Positions 1-12,837 of a stretch of 64,000 nt of DNA are shown piece by piece. Origin of the DNA: Parasponia andersonii (Eukaryota > Streptophyta > Magnoliopsida > Rosales > Cannabaceae); NCBI GenBank assembly GCA_002914805.1, contig JXTB01000765.1, positions 18,180 to 82,179 on the forward strand, read 5' to 3'. Made by a program: the position numbers and the translations under genes. Position 1 is the first letter of the stretch; each line of letters starts with the position of its first letter. Under the pieces are notes generated by a model that was given only the letters and a program-made list of their open reading frames with translations, was not told where the DNA came from and made no database searches.

Positions 1-2283
1 AAATTATTAATTAATTCCTGTTTAAAAAAAAAACTAAATTAAGCAATCTAACAACTTTTTTTCTCCCCATAAAAATGTAAGCAACAACTTTTCCCGTACT
101 TGCTGGGTGCCTATAAAGATAGTCCACGTTGAAAATCTTCAACCGTGGAGAATGCGTGTGTGTATTTTTTTTAAGAAAAAAAATGAGTGTATTTAAAGTC
201 AGCTCCCAAATTTTTATTTGTTTTCCTAAAAGGAAAAGAAATAAATAGAGATTGTTATAAAATATACTTTTTATATGTCTATAAAATATACTTGTTATAT
301 GTGCTGTCCCTTTTCTGATTGTGATTGAAATTTCCATCAAAAGAGACAATGAATCTCAAAGTTGACACGTTGTGGTTAAGAAGTCGGTTAAGATTTAAAG
401 GCAGTCAAATTGTAGTCAATTACGAATTTTGAAAACTTAATTTTGGTCTGTTAATTTCTTTCATGCCCTTTCTTTACACGTGCCAAATGTTTATCAGTCA
501 GGATTATTGGTCAAATGTCTAGCTTAGCAATCTAATTAAGACATATGTACATGTCTATAAAAATAAAATATATAGAGATCACCTTTTATAAAATACTCAA
601 CAAAGGTCCATTCCAATTTCCTTTAAATTTCCGTGAAGATAAAGACAATTATTGCAATTTAATTCAAGTATGGTGACCCAAAAAAATTCCTAAGTTCTCA
701 TTTATGTGGGTCACAAGCAGCATGTTAAATGAATTTGACGCAATAGTTTTAATGTTTCCAATAATACGTAATATAGCAATCAACAGCAAACTTAATGGGA
801 CCAACCCATGTAACTTCAATTAAAATTTGACTTTGATGCATGAGAAAGAAACTTTTTCTTTGTCCTTCTTTTAAGAGATAAAATTGAAGGCTCTTATCCA
901 TTCTAATTCTCATTTTTGAACACTAATTCTTTTTAATTAAGGATTTATTGACATAATCCTCTAGAACTTGGAAGATCCCACAAGCTATTTTTTGCTCATT
1001 TTATATTAAAGATAACTATTAACATTTGCAAATAATGGTCTATATATTGTATGCATTATGGTCATGCAAAGGATAACATTAACGTGATTTGTCTTTAATG
1101 GGTATAGAAGGCCCCATAGGACATCAGGGTTGCCCCACAGCTTGAATAATATGGTCAATACTGCAAGATATAAAAACAAAGAGGGCCACACTATATTATG
1201 CAACATCTGCTAGTTGAATTAGGTGGCCAAACTTGTAGCCATAAAGGATATTTTTTTTAATGGGCACTGTACCCGCCAGAATTCAAATCAGTTAATTTAA
1301 CATAAGGTAACAATCCAAATAACGAAACTTTGTTCTTGTCCAGTTAAAACCAAATTGAAAACAAATTCTTCACGGTTTTCATGGGGAGAGAATTTTAATG
1401 GAAAATAATATCTTTTTTCCTTTTTGGTAAATTTTTATTGGAGCAGCAGTTGCCTTCAGCTTTGCTTCCTTAATAAACAAAAGCCAGAGGGAAGTTAGGC
1501 CAACCGTTGGCTTCCCTCCAAACTCATCTTTGAGTGATTCACTTGGAATTAAAGCAAAAGCCTTTGGCGGTTGATTCTTGGTCACCATCTGAGACCCAAC
1601 TTCATCTTCTTGACATGCTCTACACACCTATTTACTTCAGCTACTTTGGCTTGGTGCTCATATAAACTGTCTGGTTTTTCCAATTGTGTTCATCTTCAGG
1701 TCCATCCTTTGATACCCAGATGAGCTTTTGGCCTCTGGTGCATGTCGTTTAGTGATTTTTGGTTGAGATAATTGAGGCTCTGAAAGTTGTGGATACCAAA
1801 AGTGGGAATTTTTGGTTTAAAGGAAAGCTTCTTGTCCAGACCCAAGAAAGTTCTTTGATTAGAAAATTGTGTCCAGCAAAACTATCTGTAGTTTCTACTT
1901 CAAGTTTGAGGTTTTGGTACAAAATTGTCTCAGAGAATTTCCAGGGGGCTTCGAGTTTCAACAGACTGCAGTTAAGGAGTTCAAGTCTGACCTTCAAGTC
2001 CTTGGAGATATAAAGTTCTTCAACCAATCCCGGGGGTTGCCAAATTCAAATGGTACTTTCATCTTTTTCCTTTTTCAACTCTCTGAATATTACTGGCAGC
2101 AAAATTTTGAGTGTCACGTTTTGTTGAATCGCGAACCCGACCTCTTAACCAAGAAACAGCCGCTAGCCCCCGTATTTGGAGACTCAGTCTTATTTATAGA
2201 CACAGGAAAAACCAGATTTCAGATTGATTTTCATACTCATACTAGAGTAGCTTTACTAATTGTTATTAGTTCAGAAATTTTGA
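1..2283. other. Intergenic, no confident gene
   Basis: AT-rich spacer upstream of the RING ligase gene. Short open frames exist on both strands, for example near 1379-1627 and 1749-2027 on the minus strand, but none shows a recognisable domain, convincing start or splice structure. The part from about 1650 to 2280 is less AT-rich and may hold promoter or 5' UTR of the downstream gene; this is inference. Confidence 0.5.
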
Positions 2284-2313
2284 GGCCAGATATTGGTCCA
2301 ACAGAATCAAGTC

Positions 2314-3840
2314 ATGAATACCCGTTACTTCTGTACAACAGACTCCTTATGTAATTCTGGGATTACTGTTCCATTTTCATCGAGTTCTGCAGCAGGGGAC
2401 CGAATGGCAACGACCGTAAGGAATAGGCCTCCCCGTGCCCCACCTTCGTTGTTGATAAGAATGGCCATGAGAGTATCTCGATCAAGGTGGTTTACCTTCT
2501 TAAGAAGAGTGTTCCATTACCAAAATTCATCGAGGTCAGATATTGGATCTAATCCTTTCGATTCCAGCACTTGGATGATGCTAGAGTTTATTGCTTTGAT
2601 CGTTCAGATAAGCCTCACAACGATTACTCTGGCCATCTCAAAGAGGGAGAGGCCAGTTTGGCCTATGAGGATGTGGATTGTTGGTTACGATACTGGCTGT
2701 TTCCTCAATCTTCTGCTACTCTATGGCCGTTATCGGTATCTTCATCTGACTCAAGGAGATGGTTTCAGCCTTTCTGATATAGAGCAGCAGAGAGGCATTG
2801 AAGAATCCAGGTAACTTTATGCTTCAAGTGATCGCTTTCAAACATTTTTCTGTATTTGATCATCAGTCCAAGTTATGAATTATAGCCAGCAATAGATTGC
2901 TATAATTCATGAACATGTCAAGTATTTCTAGTGAAAAGTAAATGAACATGTCAAGCACGATTAAATATCTTTAGCTGCTAAACTGCAAATAAAATTATGA
3001 AAACGGAACAATCAGAATGCAAACAAAATAGGCCATCTTACCTGTCTTCAATGATATGCACCCTAAAGTTTCTTCAAGTCCTTTTTCTGATCTTGAGTTT
3101 GTTGTATGCAACTTATGCAGGAGCACACATTTGATGAACAAGTGCCGGACTTCGCTCGAGTTGTTCTTTGCCATATGGTTCGTAATGGGCAATGTTTGGG
3201 TCTTCGATTCTCGATTCAGTTCATTCCGTCGTGCTCCAAAACTCCACGCCCTTTGCATCTCCCTGCTCGCTTGGAACGCCATCAGCTACTCTTTTCCCTT
3301 CCTATTGTTTCTTCTGCTGTGTTGTTGTGTACCACTGATCAGCACCCTTCTCGGATACAACATGAACATGGGTTCTATTGACAGAGGAGCCTCTGACGAC
3401 CAAATTTCTCAGCTACCCAGTTGGAAATACAAAGCAGTTGACAACAAATCAGAGTCAGGAAATAGTACAGACTACAAGTCAGACTCCACTGATGAAGATC
3501 CAGTAAGTCCTATTTTTTAGAATATCCTTTAGCTAGGCTTATGTACAGATATTCATATATTTTCCACTTGTTTTTTTATGCGTAATATTCTAATGTTTTC
3601 ACATAACATAATACTTTCCTTCTCTGGGAATTTTTCACAAACATATGGAGCTTATTTTTTAATGTTTGTTTTTTTTGTATATTAAATTGACAGGAATGCT
3701 GTATTTGCCTGGCAAAGTATAAAGACAAGGAAGAAATGAGGCAGCTGCCATGTTCTCACATGTTCCACCTCAAGTGCGTAGATCAATGGCTCAAAATCAT
3801 ATCTTGCTGCCCTCTTTGTAAACAAGAACTACAAAGATAG
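2314..3840 (+). CDS. RING-H2 membrane E3 ubiquitin ligase (At4g11680-like)
   Basis: Three exons: 2314-2810, 3121-3502 and 3694-3840, all with GT-AG borders and matching phase, giving 341 aa. The N-terminal half carries hydrophobic segments at about residues 88-108, 120-137, 178-194 and 208-245, so the protein is probably multi-pass. The last exon encodes a RING-H2 finger with C295, C298, C313, H315, H318, C321, C332 and C335, the Zn ligands that recruit E2 enzymes. The linker before it is acidic and Ser-rich. The family is the plant E3 group related to At1g12760 and At4g11680, thought to act on endomembranes. A second in-frame Met at 2404 (MATTVRN) could be the true start; an in-frame stop at 2281 limits upstream extension. 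The substrate is not evident. Confidence 0.9.
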
Positions 3841-4377
3841 CAAATCAAAAAAAAAAACAAAAATGGTTAAATGTTATTTGGTATGCTTTACATGTATTTC
3901 TATTTGGTTACTTGAGTGAGTTTATTGCTTGTGTAGTGAATCAGCTTACCAGTGACCAAAAATATAATGAGAGCCCTTCTTTTTTTGTTTTTTTAACACA
4001 TAAATAGCAAGAGAAAGTACGTGAGAATATTCACTTCCACCTAAGGATGTGACAGAATCCACCCATATACCCCATTACACTAGATTTTTGAGTGTTATAA
4101 TGTACTTTTTCTGTATAAGTAATGCATCAGTGATAGTCATATTTATAGCTGGGATACATTTATAGTTACACTTTGTATTATGAGGTTTTTTTTTTTTTTT
4201 TAATATCCCCACCTATACGTTAAATTATGGGTACTTAAAGTTTGTAAGTCACACAAATTTGACTAGTGAGTTTACCGAAATATGTTAGGAAATTAGTCTT
4301 ATTTATTAAAAAAAATTATTCAAATTCAAAAACTAACATACATTAATAACTTAAATACTTTAGTACTTCTCATTATG

Positions 4378-5035
4378 CATATTTAAATCCTAAAAGTATT
4401 TCAACAAATTCATAAGTGAAAATTCCAAAAATATATAAATTTGTTATAAATTTTAAATGAGAAAGATAATACAACAAACAATATCAAAATATAATGTGTA
4501 ACTATTTAGTTATATAATAATCTCTTTGCAGTTATATACTAATAATGTTCTTTACACTTTATTCTTTCTTATGTAAACATTACTTAGTTTTCAAGAGGAT
4601 TGGCACAAATGGTCCCTGAACTATTAAATTTGTAGTAATTTGGTCCTCAAAATTATAATTTTGGCAATTATATCCCTAAATTTTTCAATTTATAGGAATT
4701 TGATATTTGGATATTTGTAAGTATATTTGAAAGATAATTTGAGAATTTTAAGTATAAAAACAAACAATTATAAAGAAGTTTTTACTAAAATTTTAGCTTT
4801 AAGAATCCTAAAAAGTATGAATAGTACATTTTTGCTTATTTCTAAATCTTTTTGTTCAGATTATTTTTTTAAGTATACTTTCAGATACTATAACGTGCTC
4901 ATCACGTGTATTTTTGGTCAAAAATTTTACAGTAAATTGCAAATTAGCCAATTTAGAGACCAAATTACAATAATTTAGATAATTCAGAAACCATTAGGAC
5001 AATTATCCTTTTTCAAAATTATTGCTCTCATGAAT
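4378..5035. repeat. Direct duplication, copy A
   Basis: Diverged partner of 6605-7418. Shared landmarks in the same order include a block around 4387 (taaatcctaaa, then gtatttcaacaaatt), the block atatcaaaatataatgtgta at about 4484, a ctttattctttctt stretch near 4557, a ggcacaaatggt block near 4601, and an attattgctct block at its end. Many small indels separate the copies, so the event is old. No coding potential; it could be a non-autonomous element. Confidence 0.65.
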
Positions 5036-5464
5036 CCGTACGCCATTGATTTTCGATGCTAATTCCCAGCATTTTAACCTAATAATATCCAGTAATGTTG
5101 CTGACTAATGATATCATCTGGAGCCCCCCTTGTATACGTCGTATTGTCGCACTGGCATCATCGCCAAACTATAACAATATTGATGCCTCTAATGACAATA
5201 GACAATAAGAGAAACGAAGTTTGGTTTGTTCTTATAGTTAAACCAGCATTGATTGTGTAAATTCAAACCTAGAACTCCCGCAATTGTGTTGCTTGACCCG
5301 TCAACAAAGGGAATATTCACATTGCTGAAAGCACAACTGAAAGCCAAATTAGATAACTTTGCTTTCCAAATTGTGCTATTTGTTGAAAATGTGAATGTTT
5401 CGGAGCCAACTCTACCTGTGCCGGTATTATTAAGGTAATAGTGGCCAAAAAGACAGTGCACTCT

Positions 5465-5600
5465 AATGAAGTAGGTTGGCTCAAGTGATAAGAGCACTCA
5501 CTATCTAAGATCTTGGTCCTAGGTTCGAGTTATATCAGAATTAGGCGTGAAAGCCTATTATCCCTAATCGGGTAGAATGGTGATTAAATAAGAGTAAGTA
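5465..5600 (+). mobile_element. tRNA-derived SINE-like head
   Basis: An A-box-like stretch (tggctcaagtg, 5477-5487) is followed about 34 nt later by a B-box-like stretch (ggttcgagtt, 5522-5531), the internal RNA polymerase III promoter pattern of tRNA-derived SINEs. The sequence cannot fold as a functional tRNA because acceptor and anticodon arms do not pair. After the B box comes non-tRNA sequence as expected for a SINE body. The 3' end and target duplication are not clear, so the boundaries are approximate. Confidence 0.5.
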
Positions 5601-6604
5601 CTCCATCATAAATACACAGTTTAGTGCTTCAGAATGTGTGTAGTCGCATAGTAACATACAAAAAAGTTGTGATTTCCGAAGATTATAGGGTCTTTCTAAT
5701 TTTTTATACGAAAATTATTTCTAAATTTGAGGAATATGATTCGGATAATGTATCAAATATGGTCATAGTTTTCATTGAAACAATAGTTGTAGCCTGCACA
5801 TTAAACCCAAGAGAGATCGCATCCTGTGTCGATGATTAACTAGGGTGACATTTTTTTTGAGCCACTAGACTGTTGTCACATAGAAGCCATTTTGGGAATT
5901 TCGATGAACAGATAGTTGCGGTGTTTTAACAAAATTCAATATCGACTTTGTCAAAACAATTTTTTGTTGGATATGAAGATTAGCGCGGGTATTGGATATT
6001 TGGACCATTTTGTAGTGTCTTTCTTGGAGAGAGAGATTTTTGGGAAACATGGTTGTCATTGGGATAAGTTTAAGGCTAAAGGAATGAATTTCAATTGATA
6101 TTGTGAGTCACTGCAATTGTGAATATCATGAATTTGGTTAACAGAATTTTGCACATAAGTGATATGTTGAAGATGGTTAAAAGAGCCATTTTTGCCCTTT
6201 TTTTCTTGTGAAGTTTGATACCAAGGAATTAATATTAGTTAATACCAAGGAATTAATATATGTGTAGCAAAGAAAAGATTGAACGATCAGTACGTAGAGA
6301 CGAAGTTGGAATGTTTGGTACCCCGAAATGTAAAGGGATACAACTAGTTAAGAGATATGCTATATGGTTGTAATACATGTAATAAATTTGTGATTGACCA
6401 AATTAGATTATATAGATATAGATTTGTTTTGATTTTGAGATAGCTAGATCTAAATTGTATAAAGAAAAACTCTAAAGCAAGTGCATAATTGATTAATTGT
6501 TATCATGAATAGAATACTTGTTAATAACTAAAATAACAAATGCCAAAAAAATTTGAACTAAAATAGTAATTTAACTTTAGTTTTAAATTTGATATATTGT
6601 CCAT

Positions 6605-7418
6605 TATATATATTTATTTAAATCCTAAAGAGTATTTCAACAAATTTATTAGTCAAAATTCAAAGAAGATATAAATTTTCACAAACTTTTATCGAGGAGA
6701 ACAATATTGAGTATCTAACTGTTATATGTATAAAATGAACAAATAATATCAAAATATAATGTGTAACTATTTAGTTAAGTAATAATCTCTTTGTAGTTTC
6801 ATACACAATAACGTTCTTTATCTTTATTCTTTCTTTTGTAAACAATATATAGTTTTCAAAAGAGTTAAAGGCTTAAAGGCACAAATGGTGCATGAGGTAT
6901 CAAAGTTGTGATAATTTAGTTCTCAAAATTTTAATTGTGATAATTAAGTCTTTAAATTTTTCGATTTATAAGAATTTGTTTCATAGACTGTATAAATTGT
7001 AATCTACTATTAAATTTTTAATCCAAAATATACACAAGGAATACATGATAAAATTTGTATGTGTATTTGAAAATTTTAAATATAAAAATGAACAATTACA
7101 GAAAAAGACTTTACTAAATTTTCAGCCACAAGAATTGTAAAAAATTACAAATAATACAACTTTCCTTTTTCCTAAATTCTTTTGTTCGGTTGATTTTCTT
7201 TTTAAGTACACTTTCATATAGTAAAACATGTTTATCACATATATTTTTAGTTAAAAATTTAATAATATGTTACAATTTAGACAATAAAATTAAAAATTTT
7301 AAAATTTTAATTAACACAATTAAAATTTTACTACCAAATTATCATAAATTTAATAATTAAGAGACCCCATAAACCTTTTTCATAATTATTGCTCTTGCTC
7401 TCGTGACTCTACACGGTG
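6605..7418. repeat. Direct duplication, copy B
   Basis: Partner of the segment at 4378-5035, about 2.2 kb away and in the same orientation. It is longer through extra AT-rich insertions. It carries the same ordered landmarks, including atatcaaaatataatgtgta and the ggcacaaatggt block. Confidence 0.65.
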
Positions 7419-8456
7419 TTGAAAATCCACTCATGTTTTATGATTCAACTTTGCGCAATTATTTATCATATTTAGGAGTATAGTTCATATAGTATTTTGG
7501 TTCAAAGTGTACTTTTTTATTCTCCAGCTAAGGCCTTCACATGGCAGGAAAGGTACAGAGTAATTGGGTAGTACTTAGACCAGAATTGACAAATGGATGA
7601 ACCAATCAGATCTATGCTTGCTTACCGTTTCAGTGTAACCAGAGAACTCCACGTGTCTCTCATTCCTCGTGGCCTTCACCAAAGCTTTTGCGACGACGTA
7701 TCAGAGAATAATTTGAAGATACTTTTTTTTTATTTTTTTTACCATTTTTTATAATTAATTAGAGGATACTCTTAGTTGTCTACTATTGACTCTTTCTCTC
7801 CCATTTTTTTTTTTTTAATTTTTCCGAGAAGAAAAATATTTTCTTATGGGTGTCATATTTGGAGTATTGACTTGTCAGAAGATAATGGCCGCCCCAAAAA
7901 TTTGACAAAATCTGTTTGGTCACTCTAGTTCCATACCTTAAAATCTATATTTTGTGTTTACACTTATAGTACCTTTGCCAAACTCAGAGAATTAAATTAC
8001 GATTCAGCCCTCAATATTTTTTTTTTTTTTGTTGGTCAAATATAGTATACTTTTGAAAGATTAAAATAAGGCATATGTGACATTTTTTCTATCAAGATAA
8101 GCACATGATGGTGCATTGTGCTAGTATTTCACCTTTCAATAATGTGGTCAATCATTATTAAATCCACATATTAATGTCAAGTAGTAATATCTCAACAACT
8201 TTTAAAAAAATAAAAAATAAAAATAAGGGAATGGCAGATTTGCAATAATAGACAAAAATGAAGTACAATGTTGAATGAGAAGAGTAGTACTTGGTTGAAA
8301 AAAGAAAAACAAGAGGCTACAATTCCAAAGGTCTATAAGCGAGCACTACTGCACTACCTCTTACTATGACTCTCTCTCATACTCTCACTCAACTCACTGT
8401 TTTACATTTTAGATTTTAAAAGCAGAGAGATTGAGAGAGAGACCAACAACCCCATT

Positions 8457-8500
8457 ACTCTCTCTCTCTCTCTCTCTCAGCTGTTTTTGTCATTCTCAAA

Positions 8501-8550
<50 letters not shown>
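8457..8550 (+). repeat. (CT)n microsatellite in FPS 5' UTR
   Basis: Two long CT tracts (about 8457-8478 and 8503-8549) lie just upstream of the FPS start codon at 8575. CT-rich 5' UTR tracts are common in plant genes. Length polymorphism is likely. Confidence 0.85.
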
Positions 8551-8552
<2 letters not shown>

Positions 8553-8574
8553 GCGTCTTCTTTTTTGAGCAGAA

Positions 8575-11562
8575 ATGAGTGAATTAAAGTCCAAATTCAT
8601 GGAGGTTTACACCATTCTGAAAGCAGAGCTCCTCAACGACCCTGCTTTCGAGTTCACTGATGTTTCTCGCCAATGGGTAGATCGGGTATTTCCATTTCTC
8701 TCGCTCTACTTTCTGTATAACATAAATCTTTTTGTATCAATTAATTTCATGCTTCATAGTTTCAGTAGCTATGCTTTGACTATGTTCAATTTCTGGAATT
8801 TGGGTTGTGGATTATTGATTCTCAATTAAGTTTGAGTAGTTTTTTGCCCCTTTTTTAATGCCCATCTTTCCATTTATATTTTGGGCTTAATATGTGAAGT
8901 TTTCATGTAATAATGGAATAAAGATGATTAGTTTTGCTTCCATTAAAGATTTATGCTTGAGCTGAATATTTTGGTGGGGTTTGCTTATAGTCTTTGAATT
9001 AGTTAGATTATGTCCAGATTATGTTAAAATTGGCTCAAATACTCTCTCTCGTTGTTGTTATACAGTTTTTATCAGATTTTGTTGATTTCTGATTCATCTT
9101 CCTGGCCATATGATATGAGAATATGCAACAAAGTCCTCAGATTTGTGTATGCGTAGATCAAGTTGAGGGCTCATGTTATTATTACCTATTTTTGTGTATA
9201 ATATTATCTGGGGAATTCTCTAATAAACCCATGTCTTATAAATCCTGATCATGTGTTGTTTTGTCTTTGTTGCAGATGTTGGATTACAATGTGCCAGGAG
9301 GTGTGGATGCAATTTGATTTTTCTTGTTTGGATCTGTTTGAATTGATCTTCTTGACTATGAGAAGGGTCTACTTTTTCGAGGACTATAAAGAACAGTGGC
9401 TTTTTGTTTTTTTATTCTTCTTTAACATAATACTGGTAATTGTTTTGTTGGCAGGCAAACTTAACCGTGGGCTGTCGGTTATTGACAGTTACAAATTACT
9501 TAAAGAAGGGAAGGAACTAAGTGAAGAAGAGATTTTTCTAACTTCTGCTCTGGGCTGGTGTATTGAATGGGTATGACCACTTAATGCCACTTGCATTGTT
9601 GGTAGTATTTGGTTTTCGATTCGGATATGTTCTTCTATACAATTTGCAATTGGGTTGCATTGGGAATTTTAACCTTTGTATCGTGAAATGTTGTAGCTTC
9701 AAGCATATTTTTTGGTTCTTGATGATATAATGGATAATTCTGTCACACGTCGTGGTCAACCCTGCTGGTTCAGAGTACCAAAGGTGCGGCTTACAATCCT
9801 TTCTTGGAGTATTATAGTAAAAGCAAACTGTTGTCTCTTTTTTCATCTGCAATTGGTATAATGATGTCTATAAATGCTTGTTTTAGGTTGGCTTGATTGC
9901 TGTAAATGATGGCATTATGCTTCGCAACCATATTCCAAGAATTCTCAAAAAGCATTTCAGAGGGAAGGCATACTATGTGGATCTCCTAGATTTATTTAAT
10001 GAGGTATGACTTCTCCGATATATGGTAGAGCAGGGCCAGCGAGCTTTCTTTTTCTCTTAATCGTATACGGGAATCTGTTGATATACAGGTGGAATTCCAA
10101 ACAGCCTCAGGACAGATGATAGATTTAATCACCACAATTGAAGGGGAGAAAGATCTGTCTAAGTACTCCTTGCCACTGTAAGTGAAATTCAGTTGTGTCA
10201 TCTCAACAAGATTTTCACTCAAAATGATTTCGCTAAAGGTTGCCACTATATTGCAGTCACCATCGCATTGTTCAGTACAAGACTGCTTATTACTCATTCT
10301 ACCTTCCGGTAAGAGAAATTTTTTTATTTATGGATTCGTGATTCATGTAGCGTAGATTATTTTTCATCTCTATGGTTAGAATGCCCTGTCATGAGTTATG
10401 TTTGTTTGTATGTTTTTTTTATTTGATAAATAAATTTTGTGGGGTTTGGGGAGTAGGTGGCATCTTGAACTCTGGAATACATTTCTATATATTACTCCTT
10501 TATGTTTGCTAGTTTTGATTGATTTGATGGGCTTGTTCATGCAAGGATTTAGTAAATGTGTCAATGTATCATACTTTGTAATCGATGTTTATGACCAGGT
10601 TGCTTGTGCATTGCTGATGGCTGGTGAAAATCTTGATAATCATATTGATGTGAAGAACATTCTTATTGAGATGGGAACCTATTTTCAAGTACAGGTGATT
10701 ACAGTTGCACATCCTCCTTTGTTTGGTGTTATTAAATATATCTCCAAATTTAATTCTTTGTTTATGACCAAAACTTTTTTATTTTCCCTCGTCTTATTGG
10801 CCACTGAACGAGCTATATCTCTTCCTTACCTTTTTTTGCCATTAGCTTAATAATCTCGCAGAACTTTCTACTGTGCTTCTATTATTAACAAACTGATGTC
10901 ATATTGTGTAGGATGACTATTTGGATTGTTTTGGTCATCCTGATGTAATTGGTAAGGTATGTTATGGGCTACTCTCTCTTAGCAAGTTCATAATGGACTA
11001 GTCTGTTTTAAGAGATCATTTTCAGTTCTCATTGAAGGTCTTTTGGACTATCAGATTGGTACAGATATTGAAGACTTCAAGTGCTCTTGGTTGGTTGTGA
11101 AAGCACTTGAGCTTGCTACTGAGGAACAAAAGAAGTTATTACATGTAAGCAGTTCGTGCTCTCATTTCCATATAACGTCTCAGTTGAATGTTTGTTACTT
11201 TGCTTACACGTCCGTATTGTGTTACCCAGGAGAATTATGGTAAAGCAGATGAAGCAAGTGTTAATAAAGTGAAAGAGTTATACAATGTTCTTGATCTTGA
11301 GGTTCTTTTTTTTAATATTAACCCTGGCCATTTCTCTCCCCCCCCCCCCCCCTCTCTCTCTCTCTGCTTTTCAATTTTGTGTATTAACATCCGACTTTGG
11401 TTTGTAACATAAACTGGATATCGGAATTTGTAGGGTGTATTCACGGATTATGAGAGCAAGAGTTACCAGAAACTTATCTCATCAATCGAAGCTCATCCAA
11501 GTAATGCGGTTCAGGCAGTGCTGAAATCTTTCTTGGCTAAGATATACAAGAGGCAGAAATGA
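8575..11562 (+). CDS. FPS: Farnesyl diphosphate synthase
   Basis: Condenses IPP with DMAPP and then GPP to make farnesyl diphosphate, the cytosolic precursor of sterols, sesquiterpenes and prenyl groups. Twelve exons: 8575-8685, 9276-9300, 9455-9570, 9697-9783, 9887-10003, 10089-10177, 10257-10308, 10599-10694, 10912-10956, 11055-11144, 11230-11301, 11434-11562. Joined they give 342 aa, the usual plant length. The first Asp-rich motif DDIMD is at residues 93-97, preceded by Y88-F89, the aromatic pair that sets C15 chain length. The second, DDYLD, is at 232-236 and starts exactly at exon 9. The C-terminus is KIYKRQK. Exon 2 is a 25-nt microexon encoding MLDYNVPG. No plastid or mitochondrial extension is seen, so a cytosolic or peroxisomal form is likely. 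Confidence 0.97.
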
Positions 11563-11656
11563 GAAGTTGGAGAGGATTGATCTATTCAATGTATCAGTAA
11601 AAACGCGCATATCTTTTTCTAATAAAGTCATTTTAGTGTTTGTGTAGGTTCTCACA

Positions 11657-11817
11657 TGGACAAATAATGTTTATGATTTTCTCAGATGAGTGTGGTGGAT
11701 GTTTTAATTTTAATAACAATGTAGTTTCTTGGATTTTCTCTGATGGACAAATAATGTTTATGATTTTCTCTGATGAGTGTGGTGGATGTTTTAATTTTAT
11801 TAACAATGTAGTTTCTT
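11657..11817. repeat. Tandem duplication, 87-bp period, FPS 3' flank
   Basis: Two nearly identical units begin at 11657 and 11744 (both start tggacaaataatg). The second is cut short near 11817. They lie 95 nt beyond the FPS stop, probably in the 3' UTR or just after it. Confidence 0.85.
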
Positions 11818-11862
11818 TACAACTGAAGGAACAAGATTTAAGAGAGATCAATAATCTCTGAG

Positions 11863-12830
11863 AGATATTAGTCTTGATTGTTGTTTGTTTCTCTCCTTTT
11901 ACTTATTTTAATGCATTTTGAATTAACTGAATTAGAAAAATAGAGTTTACCATTTCCCTAAATAAATAATTACTTCATTGGTCCCTGAACTATTGCGAAA
12001 GTGTCTTTCACTGAATGATATATATATATATATTTGGGAAGAGAGAAATGAGAAATGAGAATAGAGTGGTTAATTTAAGTCAAAGAAGGAGAATTAATGG
12101 CCACAAATTACTGATGAGGTTGTAACCACAAATTTTGAAACAGTAAAACAAAAAGTGGTTAAAATTTGTTACTATATCTCCTTTAGATCCATTCCTGAAT
12201 GTTAGGAGGGACTAAATAAGCTAATATCATACCAGGGTCTTCCCTCCCTCAACCCTCAACCTTCTCTTTTTCTAAAAAGCCAAGAGCAGCCACCCTGAGG
12301 TGCCAATTGATTTGCCTCACAATTAATACAACTCTGCAAAACCTTATAATTTCCCAGGTACAACTTTTCTTTTTTAAATAGATTTTTAAAAATATATATA
12401 TATTTTTCATTCTTTTTCCCATTGGAATAACAAATGTGCATATATATATGATCTTAATTCTAAGCTGCCAATTTAATTAATTCATTCCACAATGCTATAC
12501 ATTTTCTGCAATTAACTATGTCAACATTATTTTTAATTGTTTATGAGAATTGTTAATTTGCCGAGTGCTACCACACGTCTCATTATAATAGAGGATCCCG
12601 ATTGTACAACCGTGTCAGACGTGACCGTGCAGAGCATTCCTTCTTTGGATATATATTTGCTCCTTTTTTTTATTTTTTTTTTAAATTTATCTCAGTGAAA
12701 TGTATATGATTCGACTAACCTTCCTTTCTCCTTTTTTGATATCTATGAGATCTTGACATTGTGGCATCTGCATGTAACATATAATATGTTAATGCTCTTT
12801 ATTAAATGTAACATACACTTATTTCTCTCT
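11863..12830. other. Intergenic, nothing recognised
   Basis: AT-rich spacer between FPS and the small Cys/His-tail gene, with short (TA)n tracts near 12020 and 12390. No supported ORF. Confidence 0.5.
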
Positions 12831-12837
12831 TGTGCCA

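Larger units (their letters stand above)
3841..8330. other. AT-rich intergenic spacer with decayed repeats
   Basis: No gene supported. It holds a diverged direct duplication (4378-5035 and 6605-7418), a SINE-like tRNA-derived head at about 5465-5600 and a short tandem duplication near 6220-6260. Open frames at 5189-5497, 5624-5839 and 5916-6098 have no recognisable domain. The stretch 7500-8330 is probably promoter-proximal sequence of the FPS gene. Confidence 0.6.

Noticed and set aside
1379-2027. Minus-strand open frames of 82 and 92 codons
   Set aside because: No recognisable domain, and the region lies close to the promoter of the RING ligase gene; chance ORFs are likely.
4280-4300. TGTTAGGAAATTAG resembling the start of the Copia LTR at 36395
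   Set aside because: Similarity ends after about 14 nt, and there is no LTR end or primer-binding site downstream.
5470-5545. Possible tRNA gene
   Set aside because: Only A- and B-box-like motifs are present; acceptor and anticodon stems do not form, so a SINE head is more likely.
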